Shown here in pieces: positions 33,669 to 44,734 of a stretch of 64,000 nt of DNA. This DNA comes from Usnea hakonensis (taxonomy: Eukaryota > Ascomycota > Lecanoromycetes > Lecanorales > Parmeliaceae), in assembly GCA_013423325.1 (NCBI GenBank), contig BLJB01000029.1, positions 62,141 to 126,140 of the forward strand, read 5' to 3'. Each line of letters starts with the position of its first letter. The stretch's first letter is position 1. A program made the translations under genes and the position numbers. The notes beneath the pieces are model-generated. The model was given only the letters and a program-made list of their open reading frames with translations. It did no database searches and had not been told where the DNA came from.

Positions 33669-36500
33669 TTACTCCCCACTGTTGAGAACAGCTTTGACGC
33701 ACTCTCTCCCCAAGACTCGCTGATGATACGCCAGCAACATCGGATATCTTTCCCGATTCAAGTCGTCAAATCTTCCGACGATATGATGCAGTACAGGCCA
33801 AAATGCGCAATCAATAATGGACCACTGGTCCCCGACAATGCACTCCGACGCTCCAGCCTTCGTCTCCCAGGTCCCGAGGCTGTGGTGGAATTCTTCCAGC
33901 AGCGACGTGTTCGGCGTCATTGGCCTCTCGAGCTTAAACCGATGCGTCGGTGGCGACTTGCGTCCTTGCGAATCTCGCATCTCGCGCCAGAGGAAGAGGA
34001 GCTCGTTGGCCTCTGCAATCTGGCTATAGATGAGGGCAGGTCTCGTATCAGGTTGCGCCAACTGCCCCTCTTCAGTACCTTGGAAAGGGTAGTACTTCTC
34101 CAGATGAAACATGATCGTAAGGTCGCCTTCTATGTCGGTAGCGTCGTCATCAACATCAGTGAAGATGGGCTTCTCACTATCGGATAGAGCATGCATCCAA
34201 GGATGGAACCTGCTCTGGTTGTCATCCGGTTCAAGTGAAGGAGGTTTGTCTTGTTTTGTGACTTTATAGGAAATTGACTTTTCGCACAGTGAAAGCTCGA
34301 CACGGAGGTTGGCAATCGAGTCATTGCAAGGAATGAGCTTGGCCTTTTCGTTGACCAGATTGACGACGTTGAAACCATTACCGTACTCAGCATCCCAGTC
34401 AAATTGCGCCGAGTGGTTCTCCTTGCCAAAAGCGTTGATCATGGCTTCCATTTGAGTATTGTCCTTGGTCGAGATCCTGCCAGCTTTCTGCCTCGTCTTG
34501 CTCTTTGCTCCAGAGCCCCAAATCGTCCTTTCTTTCTGGTTCATGAAAGTACCGATTTGCCTGAAAGTGATCGATATACGCTCACCTTCGAAAGCTTTCT
34601 CCTCGTCCGTCTTCTCTACAGCAGGTCGCTTATCAGCTCGGACTCCATGCAACCACTTCTCGTTGGTTTGAGGGCCTAGAACGAAGATTGAGTTGTGCGG
34701 CATGCTGATGCGCTGTGTCTGCCTCGTACTGGGGCCAACTATGGCTTGTTCCGCCTTCTTCGTCCGCAGAGTCATGACTCGTTGTGCACCGATGCTCACA
34801 TTTACAATACTAGTACCACGAGCAATATCCAGAGTCTACTCATAATTAGCTTTGGCTCCATTTTCGTGCACTGTGAACAAATATACCTTGTCAGAATGCT
34901 CTGAAATATTGTCCACTCCGTCGCGGTACATTTGAATCAGAGCGTGGTTGAACGATTGCTTCAATACTGACGTTATTCGTTCGCGAACCTCTTGCACAGA
35001 GGGAGTAAATGGTAAAAGTGGTGGTGACTCATCTGCAGGGTGCCTGTAGATTGGTATGTCGCCGTTTTTCTCCGCTTCTCCTTGTACGGCTACAAGCCTT
35101 GGCACTTGCCCACCGCGGTGAAACATGGTTTGCCAATCGATTTCTCCTTTCAACCTGTTGAATAAGTCGTCGATTGTTGGGGAACCCATGATATTGTAAA
35201 TGATTGCCGAGTCGCCAGATCCGATGCTGTCATTTGGTCCTAGTAGAGCCGACCTGGATTGCCATGAATTCCGGTTCTTCGAGGGTGAAGGTATGGATCT
35301 GGCTAATGGTGACATTTCTTTCTCTTCCAGCGCCTGCTCCTGTCGCTGTGCTGACATAGGCTCATGGGACAACGATGCTTGCCAAGACGGATCAAACACG
35401 TCCACTGGCGGTAATTGTGAGCGTGCTCCTAACTTGGCCGCGTCTCCAAACTCGGTAGTAACAGGCTCTGGATTGCTGAAGACCAAGCCTACCATCACTG
35501 ACTCACCCTCTGACGTCATAGGCTTAGGATCCAATGAAAGCTCTTCTAAAGTGATACCTGGCGTTTGAGCATCCGGCACGGGACGACCTCCAGACTCCTC
35601 AATGATCTCTTCGCTATCAGCGCCATGAACACCCATGATATCTGACATTTGACGTAACGCTTCCTCGTGCTTGTCTTCGCTACGATACCCAAGACAGTCC
35701 TCCACAATAGTTACCTGAAGTCCGTGCTGTACTGCATCTGCTGCGGTAGAGTAAACACCCACATTTGTCAAGACACCGCAGAGGTAGACCTCGGTGACCA
35801 GCTTGGCCCTCAGGGCGGTTAGCAGAGACGTCTGGTCGAAAGCCGAATAGTGATGTTTGGTCACAATTAGGTCTAATTCCTCATCCACCACATCCATCAG
35901 CTCGTCACAGATTTCGGCTCCCCTGGTCCCAGCAATGTAAAACCTTGCCTGCTGGCCTTTCCTGGGTTTACTCAAGTGCTTCTCGATGGATTCACCGTCG
36001 TCGCTTTTGAAGACCTGCAGGTCGGCTGACCGTTTCTCCGCTCTAGTCTCTACCGAGGCTTGGGCCATGATTTCCTTCGCCTTGCTTGACGGGTAGAAGC
36101 TGGGATAGTCCGATCCCCCCTTGGGATCAACCTTCTCCAGCATCGCCCTCCTGGCAGCCTCCTCTCGTCTGGCGTCATCTTCGATTTGTTTTTCCTTCGC
36201 GTTCTGAGCTTGCCTGTTCTTTTCCGCCAGCTTGTCAGACTCTTTTTCGATGCGGGCAGAGTCAGTTGGTGGGGGTGAGGCAATTACCCCCATATGTGTG
36301 TTGACCCAGACAACATCCCCGTTTTTGCGGAAGTATGGAATCATCTCTTTCAGACGGTGTACAAAGTCATGGTTCTTGGTGATATAGATATCATCCTTCA
36401 CGTAGAGGGAATCATTTTGTAGATTAATGATGATCAATGCCTTTCTGGTCTCGAAAGCCGGAATGCTTGGGAGTGGGACTTGAGTCATGGAGGAAAACAT
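33669..36500 (-). CDS. Isochorismatase-like / AlkB-like dioxygenase / GST-like fusion
   Basis: Two exons, 34887-36500 and 33669-34835, split by a 51-nt phase-0 intron (gtatat...gctaat...tag), give 926 residues. The N-terminal ~260 residues are an isochorismatase-like cysteine-hydrolase fold (ALIIINLQNDS, VTKHHYSAFDQTSLLTALRA, YLCGVLTNVGVY), but the catalytic Asp is Asn26 and the nucleophilic Cys is Gly248; Lys215 remains. A disordered linker leads to an AlkB-type Fe(II)/2-oxoglutarate dioxygenase with the iron ligands His535-Ser-Asp537 and His601 (WLHGV) and Arg624/Arg630 (RISITFR); SIVNVSIGAQR is typical of ALKBH2/3-like enzymes. The C-terminal ~200 residues resemble a glutathione-transferase helical domain. 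The activity most likely to remain is oxidative demethylation, perhaps of nucleic acid. The intron length is divisible by three and contains an in-frame stop, so it is easily mistaken for two genes. Confidence 0.88.
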
Positions 36501-38374
36501 GTTGGGAAAGTACCTCGTCGGTGTGACTGATGTGGTCTCTGGCGTCCTGGAAGACGTGCTTGCGATATCACATAGTCACAAAGTATATGCTTTATATACT
36601 TTCATAAGTACTCTGCAAGATGATGACGATGATCTGACGTTGTCAAGGCATGTGAAGCGAGAGCAAGGTCAATGCGACTTGAGTCTGGTTGCCTTGTTTT
36701 TTCAGCCACCATTACATGGTGTTCTTCCATCCATTTCTGCGTAGGAGGAGTAATGATCTTGTGACATTGATTCACTAACGGGTTTGAGAGCGAGGCAGTG
36801 TCAGAAGGAAGGAAGGAAGGAAGGGGGGAAAGTCCGAAGCCGAAAGAGAAGTAAACACCGGGTTATGGGGCCTCTGATATTTTCGAAACTGTGACGTTCA
36901 CCTTAATTTTTTCATTTCTGTTTTTTATTTGACGAAAGGATTTTGAATTTTTGGTTTTTTTTTGATTGCAGATAGCGGTCAGATCTCAGATGACGGTATT
37001 AAAGTAAAGTACGAGTACAGTGATTTCTCATGTACTTCGCTTGGAAAGGAAAGGAAATGGATTAGAAAGGAAAAGGAAAATTGGGGATAGTGTCAGGGTC
37101 AGGGCATAAGGCAAAGTATCGGCAGTTCAGGGTCGGAGATAAAAAGTGATGATTGGATACAATAGTGAGTTAATGTAGTGCGTAGTGCGTAGTGCGTAGT
37201 GGATAAATGAATAAGGTAGTGGACATTTTGATAAGTGGATAGTGGATAGCGAATAGTAGTGGAGAATGGATGGGGAATGGTTCAACATTGAAGCGGAGAG
37301 CGGGCATCATCTCAAGCCCGTCCGAATGTGGGGTGAACCTTTTTTGTTACTTACTGTACTTACTGTACTTTATTCAGTACAATTGAAGCGTCAAGCGAGC
37401 GAAAAATACAACATCCAAAAAATAAAAAAGGGGAAAAGTCGAAAATGCAAAGGAAAAGAAAATGAGGAGAAAAGGAAAACGGGTTGAGAAGCCAATAAAG
37501 ACAAACCGTTCTTTTCTTTAACCCTATCATTAATTCAAAATCCAACCAATCCTCATCCCCGCTGACCTCCTTTTGCATCATACTTTCTGACTTAACATAT
37601 GCATCGTGGCAGTTTGAGTCGATAAGGCTTCGAACTACCTCGACATTACCCTCCCCTACCCTCCCCTACCCTCCCCTATTTTCCACTACAGGAGCACTAT
37701 CATCCAAACTACGCCATAGTCCGCAGCACTTCAATATCATGTGCTCCCATACCTGGCATTTCTCGGCGGCTAAAATAATCAAAACAATTATTGACAGCTC
37801 ATCGTTCGACTTTATTTCCTGAACCTTCTTTCTTTTTCGACTAAGCTATGGACCTAGGTAAGGTAGGTACGAGTACCTGCTTAATGTGCTTAATGCTACC
37901 TAGCTATCTTGACTCTTCAGCTAAGCCAAAGGAATGGAGCTTGCTCACTTCTACTGCTCTGCTTGGCTTCGAGAATCCTTCCTGACGTATACAAGGTCTG
38001 CTGATATATCTCAACGGTTCGTCTTGGCACCTATTTCAAATAAATGTGGCTCTCTTGCTGCAGACTGATCTCACCATGCCTATCTCTCTCGCTTACTCCC
38101 CTGCTTTGGCCTCCTGACCCCCAGGCCTAGAAGCTCTACCTACTCCAAGCCTACGCGATCCAACAATATTCTCGCTTCGCACTTCCCTGAGCCTTCTCTC
38201 AATTATCACCAGCCAATCACCATTCCTCGAACACCTCTGTGCACCGACGTTGAAGCCACAATTTGATGCAGCCCCGGCTGCAGCCTGCGGCCTGAAGCCG
38301 GCTCGCCGCGACCCTGCCGCCATCACAGTCAGCGCCTACATGAAATGCTTATGACGCATTGCTTCATCATGTCG
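36501..38374. other. Intergenic, no gene
   Basis: About 1.9 kb upstream of the fusion gene. Contains GGAA units near 36810, a GCGTAGT repeat at about 37178-37199, an 11-bp CCCTCCCCTAC-type triplicate at about 37649-37678 and ACCTAGGTAAGGTAGGTAC at 37852-37870. No coding frame has family support. Confidence 0.5.
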
Positions 38375-39734
38375 TCATCTGTAGAAGTTGGTGATTTTCT
38401 GACTCCCATCCTTCGCTTTTGCCGAATTAGCCTTCAATGTGCCATTCTGCGTCGCGCTTCTTCTTCTTTTGTTCGGACTTTTCTCGGGGGGCTTTGTGGA
38501 TGTGGCACGCGGTTCAATTTTGAGGGATTTTGCAGCTGGATCACTGGGATCTTCTGATTTGTGTGCTCTTTTCAGCCCAGCTTTTGTCTGAGGCTTTGCT
38601 TTTGAATCACCGTCATCATCCGAGCCGTGCTCCCCTATGGGGACTGACCTCGATGGATCCGTCATCGGGATTGGCAATGGAGCGTTGTCCTCGGTGGTAG
38701 TATGCTCAATGGTCATCCGTTTTTCACCCTTCTCATGCTTGACTGCAAAGCCTTTCTCCTTGACTTCCTCCTCCTCAGCCGTGATCTGCTTCTTCTCTTC
38801 TTCACCCTTAGTGGAATTTTTGGCTTGCGAGAAGAAATTTGCAATATTATTCTTATTCTCTGTACTCGCCACGGGCACAATGAAGGTCGGAGAATTGTTT
38901 CCAACTTTGCCAACGTCCTTGCTGACCGGATAGCAGTCGAGTTCCCCTCCGAAGGGCTTCAGCAGCGACTGAAGCTCTTTTGACCACTCAGATCTTCCTG
39001 GGTCGAGCCACGTCCGGATCTCATCCGACCCATTCTCCAGGATGACAGGCATGCGATCATGAAGGAACGAGAGCTGCTTATTGGAGTCCGTAGTGATGAT
39101 GGTATATGTGTAGTGTCTCTCATCAGACCCCTCATACTGAACGCAATCCCAGAGACCCGCGAAACACATGAGCTGTTCATCCTTGCGCTTTACGTAATGA
39201 GGGATCTTCTCCTTGCCACCGTTTTTCTTCAGCCATTCATAGAAGCCTTGGGCGACAACAATGCACCTCTTCTTTTGCTTCATCGTGTTCCACATGCCGC
39301 CCTTCGCAGCTAACGAATCGTCGCGTGCGTTAATCGTCTTCATTACCGTGCCGTAGTCTGGGTTTCGTTTCGTCCAAAATGGGATCAGACCCCATTTCAT
39401 AGATTGAAGCTTGTACCGTGTCTCTTTGGCATCCTCGAGTTGAGTAATAGGACCACCTTCCTCGTTGGGTGCATCTCCTGGACGCTCGCTTTCATGAAGT
39501 CTGCTACCTGATCCGTAATCTGGCACGTCTGCTCTGTATACCAGGCCGTGATTACCAGGAGCAAAATTGTAAGTCTCGCGTACGTCGTCATCCTCAGGTG
39601 CGTCTGCTACAGGCATGTCGTGTTCCTGAAGCTGATAGCGGACGAACGATGCCCTCTGGAAAGACGTTAGTACAGTGAGGGTAGAAGATCCTTAGAGAGG
39701 GGCCCACAATGCCCAAGGCATATCGCCCACACAT
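38375..39734 (-). CDS. SRAP-domain abasic-site shield protein (HMCES-like)
   Basis: SOS-response-associated peptidase (SRAP) family; HMCES and bacterial YedK crosslink covalently to abasic sites in single-stranded DNA through Cys2. Exons 39708-39734 and 38375-39655 give 435 residues. Splicing restores MCGRYALGIRASFVRYQLQ, placing the essential Cys at residue 2 after Met removal. Other active-site features are the Asn of YNFAPGN, the Glu of GFYEWLKK and the His of LHDRMPVIL; MKWGLIPFW and INARDDS are also diagnostic. The C-terminal ~170 residues are charged and disordered with basic nuclear-signal-like clusters (NKRRRS) and end QKITNFYR, a PCNA-box-like peptide. Transcription is divergent from the MGR3-like gene. 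The short first exon explains why a later start may be called. Confidence 0.93.
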
Positions 39735-39981
39735 GTTGGCCTTCACCTTCTCTAAAAGGTGGGAGTAGCTGTTGTGCAAGGTGTACTTGATGGAGGAGTA
39801 GTAGAAAGTTGAAATTGTTGAATTTCAACCTAGACGTCATTGGTTTCCAAATTCTGTAGCCGAGGCTTGACCTCAAATCCTCATGCAATTGCAGAATACT
39901 AACACGTTAAACTCTTCTCTACGTTTCATTGAGCTTTTACTGCAGAGTCAAATAACTAAACTGCAAGAAGAAAACTTCACA
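39735..39981. promoter_or_regulatory. Bidirectional promoter of SRAP and MGR3-like genes
   Basis: Only 247 bases separate the two ATGs of the head-to-head genes, so both promoters must lie within or overlap this interval. No defined binding site was identified. Confidence 0.55.
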
Positions 39982-41371
39982 ATGTTCTGGAGGGTATGCC
40001 CTCGAGCTCTGAGCAGGAGCTCCCTGCGCTCAACATTGTACGAGCGCCCCAGATGTCAATCATCTTTCCACAACGTCTCTTCACCTCCCATGAGACGATC
40101 ACTGCCGAAGAAAAGCACGCGTTCTCCATGGCCACCAGCACGAAGAAACGCCTCCACCCGAGAAGCAACCAAGGAGCTCTTCAAAGAATACCCCTTCTCC
40201 ATGACCCTAGCCTTCGCCACGTAGGTACCTTCTCCCCCCCTCTCTCAAAACCCCCGCCCTTCCCTAACGGCCCTCCCAGAATAGCCTTTGGCATCGGCAT
40301 GCTCATCTACACAAACTACATCTACCAGGTCTACATAATCGGAGACTTCGAGGCCTACCCAGAGCCCGTCGCCGCAAAACTGCGCCGCGCGCTCTTCTAC
40401 ACAAACATCGACGTCCAGCCCAAGAACGCGCTCAAGTACTACCGACAAGCGATCGAATTGGCCGATGAGATGGGTCTCGACCCGTTCAGCGACGAGATGC
40501 TCGGCGTGAAGATCCAGGTGGCTACTTTTTACGAGAAATTGCACCAGTACGAAAAGGCGATTGACGTACTGGAGCTCGTTCGGGAAGATTGCTTGAAGTG
40601 GATGGAGAAATTGGGCGGAAAGGAGGGGAATGAGGGGAAGAGGACGAGGGTTCTGGGGAAGACGATCGCTATCAGTGTGAAATTGGGGGAACTTTATGCG
40701 AACCAGTATGTTGATGAGAAGGATGCAGCCGAGGAGAAGTTAGTATGGGCCGTCACTGCATTATTGAAGGAGCAGAGAAGGAGGGAAGACGAAGGGGTCA
40801 AGGAGGGCGAAGGGCCGTGGATGACCAACGAGGAGATTGGGGGAACCTTGGAAGGTGTGTCACCCCTTTGCATGCGGCCGCAACGGCAATCACCACAGTC
40901 CGCTGACATCTCGCGAAAGCGCTGGGCCACCACTACGAATCCAAAGACCAGTATTTCCTCGCCGCTCCCCTCTTCCTCCAAGCTCTCGGCCTCTCTCCGC
41001 CAACCAGCTGCCACACCGTCGTGCTAATGAACAACCTCGCCGTTTCCCTCGCGCAACAGAAGCCTCCGCCCAGCTTCTCTCCCAACCAACCTCCCGTCTC
41101 TTTAGCTGCTCATCTCTCCGATGCTCGACAGTGGGCTCAAAAATCTTTGACGCTCGGGTCCTCGATAAAGCCACCAGAACGGACGGAGGAATGTGATGAA
41201 GGGTGCGCCGTTGCTACGATAAATTTGGGAGATTTCGCCATGATGGAGGGGAATGTGGATGAAGCAGGGAGGCGATATGAGGATGGGAAGAGGCTGAGTA
41301 AGGTAGTTGGGTTTCAAGAGGGGGTTACGAGGGCAGACGAGCTGCTTAAAGGGCTCAAGAACAGGACGTAG
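39982..41371 (+). CDS. Mitochondrial TPR membrane protein, MGR3-like
   Basis: Exons 39982-40220, 40280-40854 and 40920-41371 give 421 residues. The N-terminus is rich in Arg/Ser and lacks acids (MFWRVCPRALSRSSLRSTLY), a mitochondrial presequence. The transmembrane segment FATIAFGIGMLIYTNYIYQV follows at about residues 78-97, then FEAYPEPVAAKLRRALFYTN. TPR-type helical pairs follow: NALKYYRQAIELADEMGLDP, VATFYEKLHQYEKAIDVLEL, LGHHYESKDQYFLAAPLFLQAL and ATINLGDFAMMEGNVDEAGRRYEDG. This layout matches yeast Mgr3, an inner-membrane adaptor that helps the i-AAA protease bind substrates. Assignment is by architecture, so orthology is probable rather than proven. Splice junctions are supported by the continuous TPR helices. 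Confidence 0.8.
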
Positions 41372-41631
41372 GAGAAACGGCATTATTATCGGGTATGAAA
41401 AGCAGTAATTTTCGCATTTGCGGTTGAAAGAGTCTTTGTTGGACACGGAACGAAGCATGCAAAGTCTCCAAAGTATATTGGACTTTGCACAGCTCATTTG
41501 CATGAATTTTCCTGACTACCTGTGGGACAGAACAACCCATCGTGGCTCAGCAACGATATGGATATGATTGATACCTCCCTAATTCTTTCTGCGCACGATA
41601 TCTCCATCTCTTCACCACAACTCGGTCCCAC

Positions 41632-42841
41632 CTATTGCCTCGACATGACGCCCCAAGCCCTAATCATATTATCCGTGTACCCCGCAAACAGCGTCTGCCC
41701 GTCCGCGCTCCACGCCAAACTCACACACTCGGGCTCCCGACTCTTCTTCCCCACGGCCGTATATTCGGGCTTCAATTCATCAACCTTGCTCTTCTTCTCC
41801 AGGTCGAAGATGATGATGGAACTCGACGTGGCAGCACACAGCCAGTACCGGTTGGGCGAGAACACCAGAGCGTGGATTTCGTCGCCGGCAGTCAGTGAAT
41901 AGAGGTGCTTGGACTCGTTCAAGTCCCAGAGCATGGTTGTGCCGTCTTTGCCGCCAGAGGCACAGAGGGAGCCGTCAGGGGAGATTGTTACGGTGTTGAT
42001 GTAGCCGGTGTGACCAATGTGGTCGGTCTGAATGCGGCAGGAGGCGAGTTCCCAGACCTGAGTAAGTCAATATTAGCAAAGGAATGCCGATACAAGCATA
42101 TGCAACAGAACAGTGGATTTTTAATAGTGTCATCAGTGCATTGGTGATTGGTTTGTCTCATCGCTTGAAAGCTCTGAAGTAGCAAATATTTCGTAGATTG
42201 CAAAGCATCCTCTGACCAAAGTCTCGACCTCCTCTCTTTAAATGGCATAATATGCGTACCTTGACCAATTTGTCCCACCCAGCGCTCACAATGACCGGGT
42301 TTTGAGGATTCGGGCTGAACCTCACGCACGACACCCACTCAGTATGACCCTTGTCGGTAATGGTGAATTTGCAGTCGCCCAGAGTGTTCCAGAGCTTGAT
42401 AGTGCGATCCCGAGAGCCGGAGACAATTTGGCGATTGTCCGCGGAGAAGGAGACGGAGAGGACATCGTTGGTGTGGCCGACGAAGCGGCGGGTCGTCACA
42501 CCAGTAGCGAGCTCCCACAGGCGGAGTGTCTTGTCCCATGAGGCGGAGAGAGCATAGGCACCGTCAGAGGAGATGACCTGGTGAACAATGTATTAGCAGT
42601 AGAATTCGAAGTCACGAGGACGGCGAGGGCATACGCAGTCAGAGACGATGTGGGAGTGGCCGTGTAAGCTTCGTTTTGGGTACCCATAGTGCGTATCGTC
42701 GCGGGTCAGGTTCCAGATGATGAGGGTTTTGTCACGGCTGCCGGAGAGAAGCATGTTCGGGTTCTCCAAGCTCGTAGCTAGTGAGGTGACCCAGCCGCTA
42801 TGGCCTTCGAGCGTCCCACGCATGACCAATTGCTCTGCCAT
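41632..42841 (-). CDS. cpc-2: RACK1/CPC-2 ribosomal WD40 protein
   Basis: Receptor for activated C kinase 1, a seven-bladed WD40 protein of the 40S ribosomal subunit that scaffolds signalling and, in fungi, affects the general amino-acid control response. Exons 42635-42841, 42260-42577 and 41632-42057 give 316 residues, the standard length. WD units are visible: GHSGWVTSL...KTLIIWNL, GHSHIVSDC|VISSDGAYALSASWDKTLRLW, GHTNDVLSV...RTIKLWNTL, GHTEWVSCVRF...DKLVKVW, GHTGYINTV...TTMLWDL and so on. The start MAEQLVMRGTLEGHSGWVTS is canonical. The 202-nt second intron is far longer than neighbouring introns because it contains a C/D snoRNA of the U24/snR24 type, as in yeast ASC1. It is convergent with the MGR3-like gene. 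Confidence 0.97.
42128..42214 (-). ncRNA. snR24: C/D box snoRNA, U24/snR24-like, in RACK1 intron 2
   Basis: Inside the 202-nt intron, in the sense of the host gene, are ATATTTGCTACTTCAGA (42173-42189) and GATGAGACAAACCAATCACC, ending in CACTGATGA with box D CTGA at 42133-42136. These blocks match what I know of yeast snR24 and human U24, which guide 2'-O-methylation of large-subunit rRNA and in yeast lie in the intron of ASC1, the RACK1 gene. Box C is weak here (GGATGC at 42205-42210 is the best candidate), so the 5' end is approximate. Confidence 0.8.
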
Positions 42842-44338
42842 GCTGGGCAAGTATAGTGTAAGAAGTAAGGATGGACAGAGATGGTTGCGCTTTCAGGTTC
42901 TGGCCAAGTAGGTGTAGTGCGTGCTCTCCAGGTGCAGATCCAAAGATATCGTTCGTTTGTTTTAGGAAATTCCGCAGGGCAATTTGTGGGCCGAAGTTTA
43001 AGCGAGGCGCTTCTCTTTCTTTCTCGATATATCCAATTGCACCTCTGTAATTACGCAAGTTCTCCCCTTCTCGAGCACTGGGCTTTACAGATTTATGAGT
43101 CGCTGAGAGATAGCAATTGCGTGGTTTTAGCCCTACACCTCGGACATCTTCCATCCTTTTCTCACGGAGTAAATGGGTCTCATTCGCAGAACTAAAGATG
43201 CACCGCAATTCACTATTCCTTTCATTCCAACACTACAGGCAGATATAGTGGCGGAGAAGACTGTATTTGTCACACAGAGTGGGGCTGCTCCGAAGAAGAT
43301 GGCAACAGTAGTCATTCCGGACCTGTAGAGGTTTTTGATCTCAGAATAGCATGTCGATTTTGATGAAAGTAGTAGAGAGACCATACACCGTCGAAATTTG
43401 GCGACACTGGATGCCACCCATTTGTCCGCCTAGGTAGACGCCAGCTTGCTGTCAACCAATTCCACTCAAGTCGTATACAACTGTTCCTCTACCCATTGTC
43501 TTTCTCGTATGCCGTTTGTGCCAATGCTCTTACTCTCTGATGATCAAATCTAGCATTTCCCCTCCTCAAACTGTACCCTGATTTTCCTCCCTTTCCCGCT
43601 CAAGCTTTGCGTAGAACAGATCACGTCTCCGTGTGGCAGGCACGTGATAGCCTATACGAAGGAGCCTTTAGTATATGCGCCGAGCGAATAGAGTCGTCCT
43701 TTCGTCATGTATACATACCGTACCAGTAGAGGTATCCGAACGTCGTTCCAAGACCTGCTCACCATCACATCAGCGAGGCTCCTCTAGGGGCGATCCGGCT
43801 GTTGCTCGGACGGCAAATTTAGCTCGAACGAGCGCCGTTGACAGATGGTGCACTCGAGCTTACCAAAAGCTACGCTGAGATCAAGCACAAGGCCTCGGCG
43901 GAGCATCTGTTGACAAGATCAGCTATTTTGCTCACCAGGTCAAATTTCGAATTCATGGCGGAAAGCGCTTGGCGGCAACTTACTCCTTCTATTGGTTTGA
44001 TAGGCATCTTGAACGAGTGTTTAGAGTGTACTTCGTTGAGCAGAGATTGGTGTATGCTTCGTCTGGAGTAAGGAGAACTGCAGAGGTGAGCTCCAGTGCA
44101 AGATTCAGCGCTAAAGTCTTGGCAATTACAAGGTGCGGACTCTGTCGGCGCTACTGTATGCTGCGACTAATTTTATGCAACGGGTACTTACGGTGGAAAC
44201 CGAGATGATGATTGTTCAACTAACAATCTCAATTGCTTGTATCAGCCCGAGGGTGGGGTAGAGGATAAATTCTGCCGTCTCTAAATGAGTGAGAAGAGGC
44301 TTGAGATGCCCAAAGAAATAGCCAAAAAGACAACCATT
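42842..44338. other. RACK1 upstream region, no gene
   Basis: About 1.5 kb. The first part is pyrimidine-rich on the minus strand near the RACK1 start, typical of ribosomal-protein-like promoters. No other gene is supported. Confidence 0.5.
44324..44328 (-). terminator. RNA polymerase III T-run terminator
   Basis: Five T on the minus strand, ten bases after the tRNA-like gene's 3' end. Confidence 0.6.
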
Positions 44339-44490
44339 AGACCTAGTGGGGGTCGAACCCACGACATCCGCATTACGATGTATCATACAGATGCTGAATC
44401 CATATAAGAACGGCGCGCTCTAGGAGAGAATCAGCATGGATGGAAATAAAACTTTTTCAAGTTGCACTCACACCACTGCGCCATAGGTCT
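44339..44490 (-). tRNA. tRNA-like gene with long insert, isotype unclear
   Basis: On the minus strand the ends form a perfect seven-pair acceptor stem (AGACCTA with TAGGTCT). An A box (TGGCGCAGTGG, 44473-44483) is followed by a D arm, and a B box (GGTTCGACCCC, 44349-44359) sits in a perfect 5+7+5 T arm (GTGGG...CCCAC). A T run follows at 44324-44328. The two halves are separated by about 80 extra bases containing an inverted repeat (ATGCTGATTC/GATTCAGCAT). I could not fold a convincing anticodon stem across the insert, so the isotype is open and a pseudo-tRNA is possible. Confidence 0.6.
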
Positions 44491-44734
44491 GTATTTAAAT
44501 TCGCTTAAAATAATAGATATAATTTTTCAAACTTAGACATGAAGATTGCCTAGATACGACCCTCTTCCCGCTTCATCTAATGCACTTACCCAATAATACA
44601 CAACGACAATAATCTCTAGCAATCACAACTTCCACCTTCTAAGATCTCAATCAACCCATCATCACTCCCTCAACAACCAACCCCCTCCCACTACACCCAT
44701 CCCTTAACTCTCCCCTTCGCCATCCAACCCCACC

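Noticed and set aside
34836..34838. In-frame TAG in the middle of the AlkB-like domain, read first as a nonsense mutation or stop readthrough.
   Set aside because: A 51-nt intron with gtatat donor, gctaat branch point and tag acceptor removes it and brings EHSDK next to TLDIARG, the normal AlkB spacing.
37649..37678. CCCTCCCCTAC triplicate considered as an internal telomere-like repeat.
   Set aside because: The unit is 11 bases and is not CCCTAA; three copies only.
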